A stretch of DNA of 64,000 nucleotides. Source: an uncultured Phascolarctobacterium sp. GTDB lineage: Bacteria > Bacillota > Negativicutes > Acidaminococcales > Acidaminococcaceae. Under the pieces are notes generated by a model. It made no database searches, was not told the DNA's origin, and worked only from the letters and a program-made list of their open reading frames with translations. The stretch lies in NCBI GenBank assembly GCA_900541915.1, contig UQLS01000003.1, positions 109,189 through 173,188 on the forward strand. Reading direction: 5' to 3'. Made by a program: the position numbers and the translations under genes. Below, piece by piece: positions 8,277 to 17,084 of this stretch (position 1 is the stretch's first letter; every line of letters starts with the position of its first letter).

Positions 8277-9289
8277 TAGCCAGCCTCCTCTGCACCTGCA
8301 CTTAGCCACTGCCTGATAATTTCATTTTTCTCTATTGCTGTCCAGCTTAAATCATCAACCGGTACCCGTACATTTCCTAAAAGCTCTTTCCGCAGATTAT
8401 TATGCGGATAATCCTTTACATGCCATAAATACTGGTAGCCATTATTATTCAGCACCTGCAGGCTGTCATCACTCATTAAATAATCTATAAAGCGGCAAGC
8501 CTCCTGCTGCTGTTTGCTGCCGTTAATAACTGCAGCACCGGTGAGCAGATTTCTGTTAGCATCTTCTACTACAGTAGCAAACAGGTGATTATAACGCTCT
8601 TCCAATTTTAATGCATAGCGCAGCGGCAAAACCGCTACAGTCTTGCGGCCCGTATAAACCATATCCACCGCATCACTGATATGGTCGGTATATGTAACCT
8701 GCTGCTTATTAAGCTCAGCAGCATATTGCAGCGCCTGCTGACGTCCGCGCAGCTGCCAGATAGAAGTTAACAGTCCGTAGCTTGCACCGCCATAGATATA
8801 ATCAGGAATAACTATTTCACCGCGCAGCTGCGGCTTTAAAAGCTCTGTGCAGGTATCAGGTGCATACAATCCCAGTTCATGCAGTCTGTCCTTATTGCTG
8901 ATAAAAGCAACGTATTCAAGATACAAACTGGTCCAGTATCCCTCTTTGCTGCGCATAGCTGCCGGTACTTTATAAGCTTCCTTAGTAAGATACGGCTGCA
9001 GTAAATTTTGCTGGCTGGCAAGATAATATTCTTCCACAGTACCGCCAAGCCAACAATCTACATTATTCTTTCTTATAAACTCTATACGTTCGTTAAAGGA
9101 ACCGGCAGGCAAACGTATTATCTTAACCTTAATACCCGTCTTATTTGTAAAATCATCTGCTAAAACAGCAGTAGCCTTACTTTCCATACTGCTGCAGACA
9201 GTTATCTCTGCTTTCTGCTTCTGCTGCTGTTGGCAGCCGGAAAGCAATAAGCTCATAAGCAGGATTACTGCTATAAAAACTCTGTGCAT
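8276..9289 (-). CDS. ABC-type solute-binding lipoprotein (Fe3+/AfuA-like fold), orphan
   Basis: The 337-residue protein has a lipoprotein signal (LLLSGC, lipidated Cys near residue 19) and the body of a periplasmic binding protein of the iron/thiamine/AfuA group: an N-terminal VCSSMES strand, FTNKTGIKVKIIRLPAG, and a central GEIVIPDYIYGGASYG block. A permease and ATPase are missing here; a full importer of the same class lies 1.3 kb away (10606-14504), so it may share or once shared that machinery. AAAGGTGG lies before the ATG at 9289. It is translationally coupled to the exported lyase-like protein, suggesting one ligand is bound and processed in the periplasm (inference). Confidence 0.75.
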   Translation of the reverse strand: MHRVFIAVILLMSLLLSGCQQQQKQKAEITVCSSMESKATAVLADDFTNKTGIKVKIIRLPAGSFNERIEFIRKNNVDCWLGGTVEEYYLASQQNLLQPYLTKEAYKVPAAMRSKEGYWTSLYLEYVAFISNKDRLHELGLYAPDTCTELLKPQLRGEIVIPDYIYGGASYGLLTSIWQLRGRQQALQYAAELNKQQVTYTDHISDAVDMVYTGRKTVAVLPLRYALKLEERYNHLFATVVEDANRNLLTGAAVINGSKQQQEACRFIDYLMSDDSLQVLNNNGYQYLWHVKDYPHNNLRKELLGNVRVPVDDLSWTAIEKNEIIRQWLSAGAEEAG

Positions 9290-9348
9290 CTTCTTCCACC
9301 TTTCTGCTTTCATTATAGCATATTAAGATGCAACTGCTTGCTGCAACA

Positions 9349-9696
9349 TTATTCGCATAAAGGATTAGTCAGTTCAAATCTGTCATCCATATGCTCACTG
9401 CCCCAGCTGCACATCATTTCCAATAACGGCTCCAGGCTTTTACCCTTTTCCGTTAAGTAGTATTCTACTTTGGGAGGTACCTGAGCATATACTTTACGTT
9501 CAATAAGTCCGTCTGCTTCCAGCTCACGCAGCTGATTAGTCAAGGTACGCTGAGAAACTGTCCCTATTTCACGCTGCAGCTCATTAAATCTTTTTCCCGG
9601 TGCAGCTAAAAGAGAGGCAAGCAGCAAAGGCTTATATTTTCCGCCAATAAGCTTAATGGTTACTTCCATTTCGCAGATTACCTTAATTTTCTCCAT
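9349..9696 (-). CDS. HxlR family winged-helix regulator
   Basis: The 115-residue protein shows the HxlR/DUF24 pattern throughout: an N-terminal Cys8, IKLIGGKYKPLLLASLL, FNELQREIGTVSQRTLTNQLRELEADGLIERK, and the beta-wing VEYYLTEKG. Members such as HypR and YodB sense electrophiles or oxidants through the N-terminal cysteine, and Cys8 is in the right place here. It is divergent from an SDR oxidoreductase gene, the usual target arrangement. GGAGG precedes the ATG at 9696. Confidence 0.88.
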   Translation of the reverse strand: MEKIKVICEMEVTIKLIGGKYKPLLLASLLAAPGKRFNELQREIGTVSQRTLTNQLRELEADGLIERKVYAQVPPKVEYYLTEKGKSLEPLLEMMCSWGSEHMDDRFELTNPLCE

Positions 9697-9748
9697 TTTA
9701 TCCTCCTAAGTGCACTTTTTTTCACTTACAGCCAAAAAACTGCGTTCT

Positions 9749-9775
9749 TGTACAGCCTTCTGTAATAATTATAAT
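9749..9775. promoter_or_regulatory. Candidate HxlR operator and SDR promoter
   Basis: A perfect dyad TACAG-CCTT-CTGTA (9751-9764) lies next to a TATAAT (9770-9775) in the 137-base gap between the divergent hxlR and SDR genes. HxlR-family proteins bind short dyads near the promoter, so this is a reasonable operator; a TTGTAC at 9749 with a 15-base spacer is a weak -35. Confidence 0.35.
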
Positions 9776-9833
9776 TATATAGAGATTATAAATCCTGTAC
9801 TAATTTTTGTAAAATAAGAAAGAAGGTTATAAG

Positions 9834-10556
9834 ATGCTTAAAGAATTAGTAGTTATTACAGGCGCCAGCTCCGGTATCGGCAGTCAATTAGCCCGTCGTT
9901 TTTCCGCAGCCGGACATCCTTTGCTTTTGCTGGCAAGAAGACTGAAGCCTATGAAGGAACTCAATTTGCCTAACAGTATCTGCATTTCTGCAGATGTTAC
10001 CAATCCTGAAGCTGTAACGAATGCTATCCGCCAGGCGGAAGCAGAATACGGCAAAACAGACTTACTCATCAACTGTGCCGGAGTTATGCTTTTAGGACAT
10101 CCTGACCGCCAGCTGTATACTGAATGGGAGCAGATGATTGACGTCAACATCAAAGGCATCCTCACTAGTACGCAGGCTGTACTGCCGGACATGCTGGAAC
10201 GCAATCATGGCACGATTATCAATATCAGCTCCATAGCGGGACGCAAAACCTTTGATAATCATGCTGTTTACTGCGGCACTAAATTTGCTGTACATGCTAT
10301 TACAGAAAATATGCGCAAAGAAATTGCCGATAAAAACGTACGTCTTATTGTACTGGCTCCCGGCGTAGTGGAAACACCGCTTTTAAGCCATACCAGCGAT
10401 GAAGGAATAAAAAGCGATTACAATCAGTGGAAAGAAACCATTAACGGCGGACTTGATGCTGATAAAATTGCCGATTGTGCTCTTTTTGCTTACCAAATGC
10501 CGCAGGAAGTCTGCATACGTGAAATCGTTATTGCCAAAACTAAACAGGCAGATTAA
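9834..10556 (+). CDS. Short-chain dehydrogenase/reductase (SDR)
   Basis: The 240-residue Rossmann protein has the classical SDR motifs: TGASSGIG near residues 9-16 (nucleotide binding), NCAGV near 82, the Ser in ISSIAG, and the catalytic pair YCGTK near 147-151. Arg residues after the second strand (LLARRLK) suggest NADP(H). It acts in the cytoplasm on an unknown carbonyl or alcohol substrate. Divergent placement from a HxlR regulator suggests induction by an electrophile or oxidant. GAAGGT precedes the ATG at 9834. Confidence 0.88.
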   Translation: MLKELVVITGASSGIGSQLARRFSAAGHPLLLLARRLKPMKELNLPNSICISADVTNPEAVTNAIRQAEAEYGKTDLLINCAGVMLLGHPDRQLYTEWEQMIDVNIKGILTSTQAVLPDMLERNHGTIINISSIAGRKTFDNHAVYCGTKFAVHAITENMRKEIADKNVRLIVLAPGVVETPLLSHTSDEGIKSDYNQWKETINGGLDADKIADCALFAYQMPQEVCIREIVIAKTKQAD

Positions 10557-10597
10557 AAAAATCCGTCAAGATATTTTAATATCTTGACGGATTTTTT
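10556..10597. terminator. Bidirectional terminator
   Basis: The 15-bp stem AATCCGTCAAGATAT / ATATCTTGACGGATT, with A- and T-runs on either side, separates the SDR gene from the convergent ABC operon. Confidence 0.88.
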
Positions 10598-10605
10598 ATT
10601 AATCA

Positions 10606-11652
10606 TTAATCACGGTCAAAAACCATAACCTGTTCAAAGTCCAGATATACGGTATCTCCATCTTTGAATTTATGCAGATCAGCGCCTTTTTCAATAACGC
10701 GTACGTTATGGTCTCCCACCTGAATACGATAATCAACAGCGTCACCCAGATAGAAACGATGGGTAAGTACACCTTTAATCAGACCGCCGCTCAGAGACAT
10801 AGTGATATTTTCCGGACGAACGGCAATAATTGCATCGCCGCTGACATTAGCAGAGTTAGCAAAGGAAATGTCCGTACCTTTAATAAATACACGATCACCT
10901 TTAGCTTCACCGTCCATGAAGTTAACCAGACCGATAAAGTCTGCTACCATCTTATTAGCCGGAGTAGTATAAATTTCATGGGGAGCACCAATCTGCTGTA
11001 CAACGCCTTTGCTCATAACCACGACACGGTCGCTCATTGCCATGGCTTCGCTCTGGTCATGGGTTACATAGACAACGGTAATACCAAGCTTTTTCTGAAT
11101 GGACAGAATTTCAAAACGCATGCTTTCACGCAGCTTAGCATCCAGGTTAGACAAAGGTTCGTCAAGCAAGAGCAGTCCAGGCTGAGCTACCAGCGCACGT
11201 GCCAATGCAACACGCTGCTGCTGACCGCCGGAAAGCTGATGCGGATAACGTTTGCCATATTCACCCAAATGCACCAGTTCCAACATTTCCTGCACACGCT
11301 GCATTCTTTCTTCTTTGGGAACTTTCTGGATTTTCAGCGGATAGGCTACGTTTTCTTCTACTGTCATATGCGGCCATACTGCATAGGATTGGAATACCAT
11401 GCCGATATCGCGTTTTTCCGGCGGAGTGAAGCTGCCTTTGATGGAAGAGCTTACACAGGCATCACCAATATAGATTTCACCTTCCGTTGCACGTTCAAAG
11501 CCGGCAATCATACGCAGAGTAGTAGTCTTGCCGCAGCCGGAAGGACCAAGGATGGAAACAAATTCACCATCTTTTACAACCAGGTGAAAATCATTAACAG
11601 CAGTTACTTTGCCAAATCTTTTATAAACATGTTCAATACGTACTTCAGACAT
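10606..11652 (-). CDS. ABC importer ATPase, FbpC/PotA type
   Basis: This 348-residue ATPase has Walker A GPSGCGKTT near residues 36-44, the signature LSGGQQQR, Walker B LLLLDEPLSNLDAKLR, and a C-terminal TOBE-like regulatory domain from about 240. It energises a Type I importer on the cytoplasmic face. It is the last gene of the binding protein-permease-ATPase operon (14504 to 10606). The Fe3+ (FbpABC/AfuABC) and 2-aminoethylphosphonate/thiamine branches look alike, so the ligand is uncertain. AAGGAG lies before the ATG at 11652, 16 bases behind the permease stop. Confidence 0.9.
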   Translation of the reverse strand: MSEVRIEHVYKRFGKVTAVNDFHLVVKDGEFVSILGPSGCGKTTTLRMIAGFERATEGEIYIGDACVSSSIKGSFTPPEKRDIGMVFQSYAVWPHMTVEENVAYPLKIQKVPKEERMQRVQEMLELVHLGEYGKRYPHQLSGGQQQRVALARALVAQPGLLLLDEPLSNLDAKLRESMRFEILSIQKKLGITVVYVTHDQSEAMAMSDRVVVMSKGVVQQIGAPHEIYTTPANKMVADFIGLVNFMDGEAKGDRVFIKGTDISFANSANVSGDAIIAVRPENITMSLSGGLIKGVLTHRFYLGDAVDYRIQVGDHNVRVIEKGADLHKFKDGDTVYLDFEQVMVFDRD

Positions 11653-11668
11653 TGATTACACTCCTTCG

Positions 11669-13336
11669 TTAAATACCAACATTACCCTTACTCAGTTTAT
11701 TAAGAATCAGATTGCCAATCAATACGATAGCCAAAATAATTACCGACAGTACGGAAGCATTCTGAGTATCAGCATAGGTCTGCAGTTCATACAGCAATAC
11801 ACCGATAGTCTTGGTATCACTGCCGTACAGAAGCAATGACATGGTCAGTTCGTAGAAAGACGGCATAAAAATCAGGAACCAGCCGGCAATAATTGACGGA
11901 GCAATAAGCGGCATAATAATGTCCTTGCAGCATCTCAGCCAGTTAGCACCAGAATTAAGCGCCGCTTCTTCCAGGGAAATATGAACCTGACTCAGAGAAG
12001 CAGCAATGGTACGTACGGACATAGTCATATATTTTACCAGATAGCTGACTACCAGTATCCACATAGTTGAATACAGGTTCAGACCGAAGTTGCCGGAGAA
12101 AGTAACAACCAATGCCAGAGCAATAACGATACTAGGAGTACTGCCGCCGATAACAGTCAGCAGGTCAGGAATGCTGCGTCCTTTAACATGAGTCTTAACC
12201 GCCAGATACGCAACGAACAGAGAAAGCAAAGTACCGATAGTAGCAGCAATAACTGCATAAATAACGGAGTTCCAAATGCTTTCCATGTACTGAGAGCTGC
12301 TGATAACAGGAATCCAGGCATCAAAACCCAGGTTGGAAAGAGTAATCGGTTTAGACATACTCTTAATCAGAGAGGTAATGACGATAGAGCCTAAAGGAAT
12401 AATTACAGAAATCATGCTGTAAGCACCTACGGCGCAGAAAGCAGGCCATTTCCATTTTCCCAGCTCAACAATATTAGGACGAGTGCTCTTGCCGCTGATA
12501 GTAGTATAGTCCTTACGTCCTACAATCCAGGTCATGAAGAACAGCAGGAAGTTTGCTAAGAACATCAGAGATGCAGCCAAAGCAGTAGCATCGCGGACAC
12601 CATCAACGTCACCCATGTAAATATAAGTTACGATACGGGTAGTCATAACTTCTATGTTACCAGGCATACCAACGATAGCAGGAATACCGAAGCAGCTGCC
12701 TGCGGCAATAAATACCAGGAGTCCACCGGCAAAAATACTGGGAGCCATCAAAGGCAGGGTAACATCAAGCAGAGTGCGCAGCGGTGAAGCACCGGAAACT
12801 CTGGCAGCTTCCTCCAAAGTCGGGTCCATTTTCTCCATTGCGCGGGAAATAGTGATAAACGCAAAGGGAGAATAAAATAATGTTAATACCCATGCTAAGC
12901 CGCCAGTAGTATAAATATCAAAAGGAGCCTGCTGCAAGCCAAACATCCACTTGAAAATATTGTTCATATAGCCAACACTGGGATTAAGCAGCTGTACCCA
13001 CGCAATAGCACCTACATAGGGCGGAATCATATAGCTGGAAACCAAAAGGGTACGATAAGCCTTCTTGCCGGGCATATCAGTACGGCCAACCAGCCAGGCC
13101 AGCGGGAATGTAATAATAACGCTGGCAACCATAACCAACAAAGACAGATTGATAGTATTGGTCAAAGCACGCCAGTTAACATCCTGACTGTATACGTTAC
13201 GATAGTTTTCAAAATTGATGCTGCCATTATAGATAATGCTGTCATAAAGCAGCACACCCATCGGGAATATTACAAAATATATCAGCATCAATACAGAAAA
13301 CGCAATGACTAAGAATTTGCTGTTAATTCTTCCCAT
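11669..13336 (-). CDS. ABC importer permease with two fused BPD domains (FbpB/ThiP type)
   Basis: The 555-residue protein has about 12 membrane segments in two halves, each with an EAA coupling loop: EEAARVSGASPLRTLLDVTLP in the first half and EEAALNSGANWLRCCKDIIMP in the second. This fused architecture is typical of Fe3+-type (FbpB/AfuB/SfuB) and ThiP permeases; a single chain forms the whole channel. It lies between the binding protein and ATPase genes and completes the importer. An AGGAG sits rather far (about 13 bases) from the ATG at 13336. Confidence 0.9.
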   Translation of the reverse strand: MGRINSKFLVIAFSVLMLIYFVIFPMGVLLYDSIIYNGSINFENYRNVYSQDVNWRALTNTINLSLLVMVASVIITFPLAWLVGRTDMPGKKAYRTLLVSSYMIPPYVGAIAWVQLLNPSVGYMNNIFKWMFGLQQAPFDIYTTGGLAWVLTLFYSPFAFITISRAMEKMDPTLEEAARVSGASPLRTLLDVTLPLMAPSIFAGGLLVFIAAGSCFGIPAIVGMPGNIEVMTTRIVTYIYMGDVDGVRDATALAASLMFLANFLLFFMTWIVGRKDYTTISGKSTRPNIVELGKWKWPAFCAVGAYSMISVIIPLGSIVITSLIKSMSKPITLSNLGFDAWIPVISSSQYMESIWNSVIYAVIAATIGTLLSLFVAYLAVKTHVKGRSIPDLLTVIGGSTPSIVIALALVVTFSGNFGLNLYSTMWILVVSYLVKYMTMSVRTIAASLSQVHISLEEAALNSGANWLRCCKDIIMPLIAPSIIAGWFLIFMPSFYELTMSLLLYGSDTKTIGVLLYELQTYADTQNASVLSVIILAIVLIGNLILNKLSKGNVGI

Positions 13337-13399
13337 AAAGTAAAAAATACTCCTTTCTGCATATAAAAACCGGAGAAAAATAGATACTTTTATAACGCA

Positions 13400-13435
13400 G
13401 GAAAAACAGGGAACGTATAAACGCCCCTGTTTTTC
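13400..13435 (-). terminator. Intra-operon hairpin between binding protein and permease
   Basis: AAAAACAGGG / CCCTGTTTTT (13402-13411 with 13425-13434) can form a stem followed on the minus strand by a short T-run. Such partial terminators commonly lower permease expression relative to the abundant binding protein. Confidence 0.6.
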
Positions 13436-13469
13436 GCCATACTACCTAATTTTTATAATTTTCGGCAGC

Positions 13470-14504
13470 TTATTCCATAACTCTCTTACGGAATTCTTCC
13501 TTGATTTCAGCATTGTTGTCAGCAAGTTTCTTCCAGTCAACCTTGATTGCGCCTTCTACCAGTTTCTTGGTTTCAGGAGCACCTTTCGGAGCCGGTACAT
13601 CTCCGCGAACAGAGTGCATCCAGCCTTTAACAACTGCTTCCTGACCTTCTTTGGACAGCCACCAGTCAACCAGTGCCTTAGCACCTTCCGGATTCTTAGT
13701 GGTGTTGAAAATAGCAATCGGAGACGGAACCATTACTACGCCGTCTTCAGGATAGGATACTTTCAAAGGCTCGTTCTTGGTATTAGCAAGTTTCAGAATA
13801 TTTTCTTCCAAAATCATAGCTGCAGCATATTCGCCGGTCAACAGTTTATTTTGGATAGCAGAGTTGCCTTCTTCAACACGGATACCGTTTGCTTTCAGTT
13901 TATCAAAGTATTCCCAGCCATATTTGTCAGCCAATGCACCTACTGCAACATAAGCAGTACCGGACAGCATCGGGTTAGGCATAGCAATTTTGCCTTTCCA
14001 TTTCGGGTCGGTCAGATCTTCCCAGGTTTTCGGAGCATCTTCCGGTTTCAGTTTATCGGAATTGTAGGCAATGATCATGTTGCTGATACGTACTGCAGTC
14101 CATGCGCCTTCTTTATCTTTTTCACTGATAACATTTTTAGCTTCCGGAGAAACATACGGAAGCAGTAATTTCTGTTCGTCAAGTTTCAGATAATAGGAAG
14201 GATCTGCTACCATCAATGCATCAGCAGCAATTTTTTTAGCTTTAATTTCACCGGTAATCTTAGTGATAACTTTTTCAGTACCGCCCTGGAACCAGTTTAC
14301 TTTCATATCGGGGAAAGCTTTGGCAACATTAGGTTTGCACATATTGTCGATAATATCCGGATAAATAGAGGTATAAACCATTACTTCACCGGACAAACCG
14401 CCTTTGCCGCTATCAGCTTTTTTGTCGTCACCGCCGCAACCTGCAACTGCTACGGACAAAGCTAATAAAGCGGCAGCACCTAACATCCATTTAGATTTTT
14501 TCAT
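13470..14504 (-). CDS. ABC importer solute-binding lipoprotein, Fe3+-type
   Basis: The 344-residue lipoprotein has the signal LSVAVAGCGG with lipidated Cys near residue 23. Family-typical strands follow: VMVYTSIYPDI, the DALMVADPSYYLKL block and WKGKIAMPNPMLSGTAY near the hinge. It fits the AfuA/FbpA class of periplasmic iron-binding proteins; 2-aminoethylphosphonate-type ligands remain possible. It is the first and probably most expressed gene of the importer operon. AAGGAG lies 8 bases before the ATG at 14504; an upstream GTG at 14513 would overlap that site. Confidence 0.88.
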   Translation of the reverse strand: MKKSKWMLGAAALLALSVAVAGCGGDDKKADSGKGGLSGEVMVYTSIYPDIIDNMCKPNVAKAFPDMKVNWFQGGTEKVITKITGEIKAKKIAADALMVADPSYYLKLDEQKLLLPYVSPEAKNVISEKDKEGAWTAVRISNMIIAYNSDKLKPEDAPKTWEDLTDPKWKGKIAMPNPMLSGTAYVAVGALADKYGWEYFDKLKANGIRVEEGNSAIQNKLLTGEYAAAMILEENILKLANTKNEPLKVSYPEDGVVMVPSPIAIFNTTKNPEGAKALVDWWLSKEGQEAVVKGWMHSVRGDVPAPKGAPETKKLVEGAIKVDWKKLADNNAEIKEEFRKRVME

Positions 14505-14725
14505 TGTTAACACTCCTTCTTTTTAATAAATTTATCATCATAAACTCACACTACACGTACTTTCCTTTTTTAAATTCTCTTCAATTCTTGCGTTTTCCTG
14601 CTTACAGTTTACAAATTCTTTGCACTTTTTTGAAAATTTCTGTCACTTTTACGTTTCAAAAAAAGACATTCCACCACTATATTACATTTGACGCTTTTTG
14701 TCCTTCTTGGACTTTTTGCGTCCCG

Positions 14726-15799
14726 CTAGATAGCAGCAAAAAAATTTAATTCCCAGGCAGGTATATAAGGATGCTTACGCAGATATACTTTATACTCAGG
14801 CACAATCTGCCATAACAGCAGCGGCAACAAAAAGATATCCGCATCATAATGGTAAGCAGCTGCCAAAATCTTGGGGCGGTACTTAGAAATAACTGCTCTG
14901 CCGCCATTCAGCGCTTCTTTTTCTGCCCCTTCTACATCCATCTTAATATATGTTACCGGGTCATCGCCGCAGATATTATCAATAGTATCGACCGGTATAA
15001 TATTTTTCTGTCCTGCCATTAGTGTTGACTGTCTGCCGCCGCTGTCAGAAAAGCCTTTTTCTTCACTCTGAGACCAGATTCCCTTCTGGCAGGTAACAAA
15101 ATTGTCCCGCAAGGTTTCATGTAATTTTTCCAGCTTCTTAAAATTACGTCTGTCAGGCTCTACCGCAACAATTTTACGATAACTTCCGTCAGTAAGCTCC
15201 AAAAATTCCTGTACAGTATCGCCGTTATAAGCTCCCAAATCAAGATATATCTCCTGCTTGCCCCAGGCAAACAATTCCTTAAGGTCTGCTTTTCTGTCTG
15301 TTTCACAGGCCAGCAGATATCTTATATCGCCGCTCAATTTATAGTTTAAGGCAGCAGCAAATACTTCACGTGACTTTTCATCTGCTAATCTGTCGTACAC
15401 ATACTGCAGCTGCTGTTCATATTTTTCCAGCCACTGACAGCTTACTGTTTCTTCCTCTGCAAAAAGAGCTAAATGCGGCGCCAGTACCTCGTGCTTCTCG
15501 GCAAGCTCTTTAAACTTTGCCAGTACCTCCGGAATCTCGCTGGCAAAGGCAATCACTATCAGAACATCTTCGCCAAATCGTTCTATAATATTCTGATAAC
15601 TGCATACAGTAAAGCCTCTGAATTGCTGATAACGAACAAAACCATCACTGGCAAAAATTCCGCTTATTTTTACTCCGTTTTTTTCGCACCAGTCCAGTAT
15701 TTTATCAGCACCATTGCCCATACCATATAAAATAATAGGCTTACGTGCTGCCAGCAGTTTACTCCAGACATCGCTTTTTTCCTTAATAAAATTCAGCAT
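14726..15799 (-). CDS. FkbM family SAM-dependent methyltransferase with an N-terminal nucleotide-binding-like domain
   Basis: The protein has 357 residues. The C-terminal half has the FkbM SAM-binding core, YLDLGAYNGDTVQEFLEL, then VAVEPDRRNFKKLEK and YIKMDVEGAEKEALNG. The N-terminal ~110 residues (IILYGMGNGADKILDW, VIAFASEIPEV) look like the Rossmann-like domain often fused to FkbM or glycosyltransferase-associated proteins. Such enzymes methylate sugars or polyketides; no polysaccharide cluster is adjacent. GCGGAGGT lies before the ATG at 15799; upstream in-frame codons overlap the promoter region. Its real substrate is unknown. Confidence 0.8.
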   Translation of the reverse strand: MLNFIKEKSDVWSKLLAARKPIILYGMGNGADKILDWCEKNGVKISGIFASDGFVRYQQFRGFTVCSYQNIIERFGEDVLIVIAFASEIPEVLAKFKELAEKHEVLAPHLALFAEEETVSCQWLEKYEQQLQYVYDRLADEKSREVFAAALNYKLSGDIRYLLACETDRKADLKELFAWGKQEIYLDLGAYNGDTVQEFLELTDGSYRKIVAVEPDRRNFKKLEKLHETLRDNFVTCQKGIWSQSEEKGFSDSGGRQSTLMAGQKNIIPVDTIDNICGDDPVTYIKMDVEGAEKEALNGGRAVISKYRPKILAAAYHYDADIFLLPLLLWQIVPEYKVYLRKHPYIPAWELNFFAAI

Positions 15800-15918
15800 A
15801 ATAACCTCCGCTTCTTCCATTTCATTATACACTATCACTGCCTATCGCTGATACTGCTTTATCAATCTCTTTTCTTATGCTAAAATATAATTACAACAAT
15901 TTGTACGGAGGTCTTATC

Positions 15919-16281
15919 ATGCCCTTGCTAGAATCCGGTGAAAACTATCTGGAAACAATACTTATTCTTAAACAACGTAACGGCAATGTCCGTTCTATTG
16001 ATATCGCTACAGAAATGAATTTTACCAAAGCCAGCGTCAGCCGTGCCATGAGTATTTTAAAACGTGATAACTATATCACTATGGAAGCTGACGGCAGAAT
16101 TAACCTTACCGAAGCAGGCATGCAGAAAGCTTCCTCTGTGCTCGACAGACATGTTACATTAACCCGTTTTATCAACGAATACCTTAAAGTTCCCAAGGAA
16201 ATTGCTGAAAAAGATGCCTGTCGCATTGAACATATTATCAGCCCTGAAACCTTTAACGGTATAAAAAATCTATTAAAATAA
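15919..16281 (+). CDS. DtxR/MntR family metal-dependent repressor
   Basis: This 120-residue protein has the DtxR winged helix (GENYLETILILKQRNGNVRSIDIATEMNF, TKASVSRAMSILKRDNYI) and a short dimerisation domain with the metal-ligand pattern around DRHVTLTRF and EKDACRIEHIIS, where the Cys/Glu/His triad corresponds to DtxR Cys102/Glu105/His106 positions. A Cys rather than Glu at the first of these favours iron over manganese, by analogy. No SH3 domain is present, as in MntR-like short members. GGAGG is 9 bases before the ATG at 15919. It precedes a secreted protein gene by 23 bases, which may be a target. Confidence 0.85.
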   Translation: MPLLESGENYLETILILKQRNGNVRSIDIATEMNFTKASVSRAMSILKRDNYITMEADGRINLTEAGMQKASSVLDRHVTLTRFINEYLKVPKEIAEKDACRIEHIISPETFNGIKNLLK

Positions 16282-16304
16282 AATTACGAAAGAGGTGTAT
16301 GCTA

Positions 16305-16967
16305 ATGAAAAAATTAATTCTTATGGTAATCTGTTTATTATCATTATGCGCATTTACTATTACCGCGAATGCTTCTCCTAGTCACTGGGTACATCCAGAA
16401 TATGATTTAACACAAATTACCACTATTAATGTTACACATTTTGAAAATAACACCCAATCATCTGGTAATTACACTGTTGAAAAAAATGCTCAGCAAAATA
16501 TTATGTCAGCACTTTATGCTGCTGCCTCAAAACAAAATCTTTTAATTACTGAAAATGTAAATATTGAACAAAATACTGCTGATAATAGTCAAACTTCCTA
16601 TTTAAAAAAAACACGTAATACTCCAAAAACTGTTAATTTGCAAATTACAGTCAACAAACTTGGATATTCTTCCACTGTGATTCCAGCACATTTTGACAAT
16701 CAAGTCGATTATGTAAAAACTAAAGTCAAAGATAGTCACGGAAATTATAACGAAGTCAGCGTCCCAGTCACTCATCAAGTATATATACCAGAAACAACAT
16801 ATTATACTGCTCATGTAGAAATCATTTATAATCTTTATGATCCTGCAAATGATACAATGATTTTCACCAGCCGTGATTCTAGGGAACGTGGCGGAACTTA
16901 CGATACTACTGGCATGCTGGAGCGCTCCACTAAAGACTTACTGAAAAACATCAAAAAAGGCAAATAA
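16305..16967 (+). CDS. Secreted protein of unknown function, AT-rich gene
   Basis: The 220-residue protein has a Sec signal peptide (about residues 1-23, ending A-N-A). The mature part is rich in Asn, Thr and Val strands and begins SPSHWVHPEYDLTQITTINV. Regions such as INVTHFENNTQ and NLLITENVNIEQN resemble periplasmic/lipoprotein 'assembly' folds, but I do not recognise a named family. The gene is visibly more AT-rich than its neighbours and uses AAT/AAA/TTA codons often, which may mean transfer or low expression. AGAGGTG is 7 bases before the ATG at 16305. It is probably co-transcribed with the DtxR-family gene, so a metal-linked periplasmic role is possible. Confidence 0.6.
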   Translation: MKKLILMVICLLSLCAFTITANASPSHWVHPEYDLTQITTINVTHFENNTQSSGNYTVEKNAQQNIMSALYAAASKQNLLITENVNIEQNTADNSQTSYLKKTRNTPKTVNLQITVNKLGYSSTVIPAHFDNQVDYVKTKVKDSHGNYNEVSVPVTHQVYIPETTYYTAHVEIIYNLYDPANDTMIFTSRDSRERGGTYDTTGMLERSTKDLLKNIKKGK

Positions 16968-16973
16968 ACTATT

Positions 16974-17003
16974 TTACAGCTCTGCTAAAGCAGAGCTGTT
17001 TTT
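16974..17003 (+). terminator. Rho-independent terminator
   Basis: CAGCTCTGCT / AGCAGAGCTG with an AA loop is followed by a T-run, after the secreted protein gene. Confidence 0.9.
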
Positions 17004-17043
17004 ATATGCTCTTTTTCATTATTAAAATCTATTATCATCTTTA

Positions 17044-17071
17044 TTGACTTATCAATAAAAAATGTTATAAT
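17044..17071 (+). promoter_or_regulatory. Promoter of the cbiK leader transcript
   Basis: TTGACT (17044-17049) and TATAAT (17066-17071) are 16 bases apart. Transcription from here would give a leader of roughly 220 bases before the exported cbiK gene. Confidence 0.7.
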
Positions 17072-17084
17072 TTTAATATCTAAA

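Noticed and set aside
10672..11655. Open frame on the plus strand opposite the ABC ATPase
   Set aside because: The minus strand encodes intact Walker A/B and signature motifs; the plus-strand frame is Phe/His/Asn rich noise.
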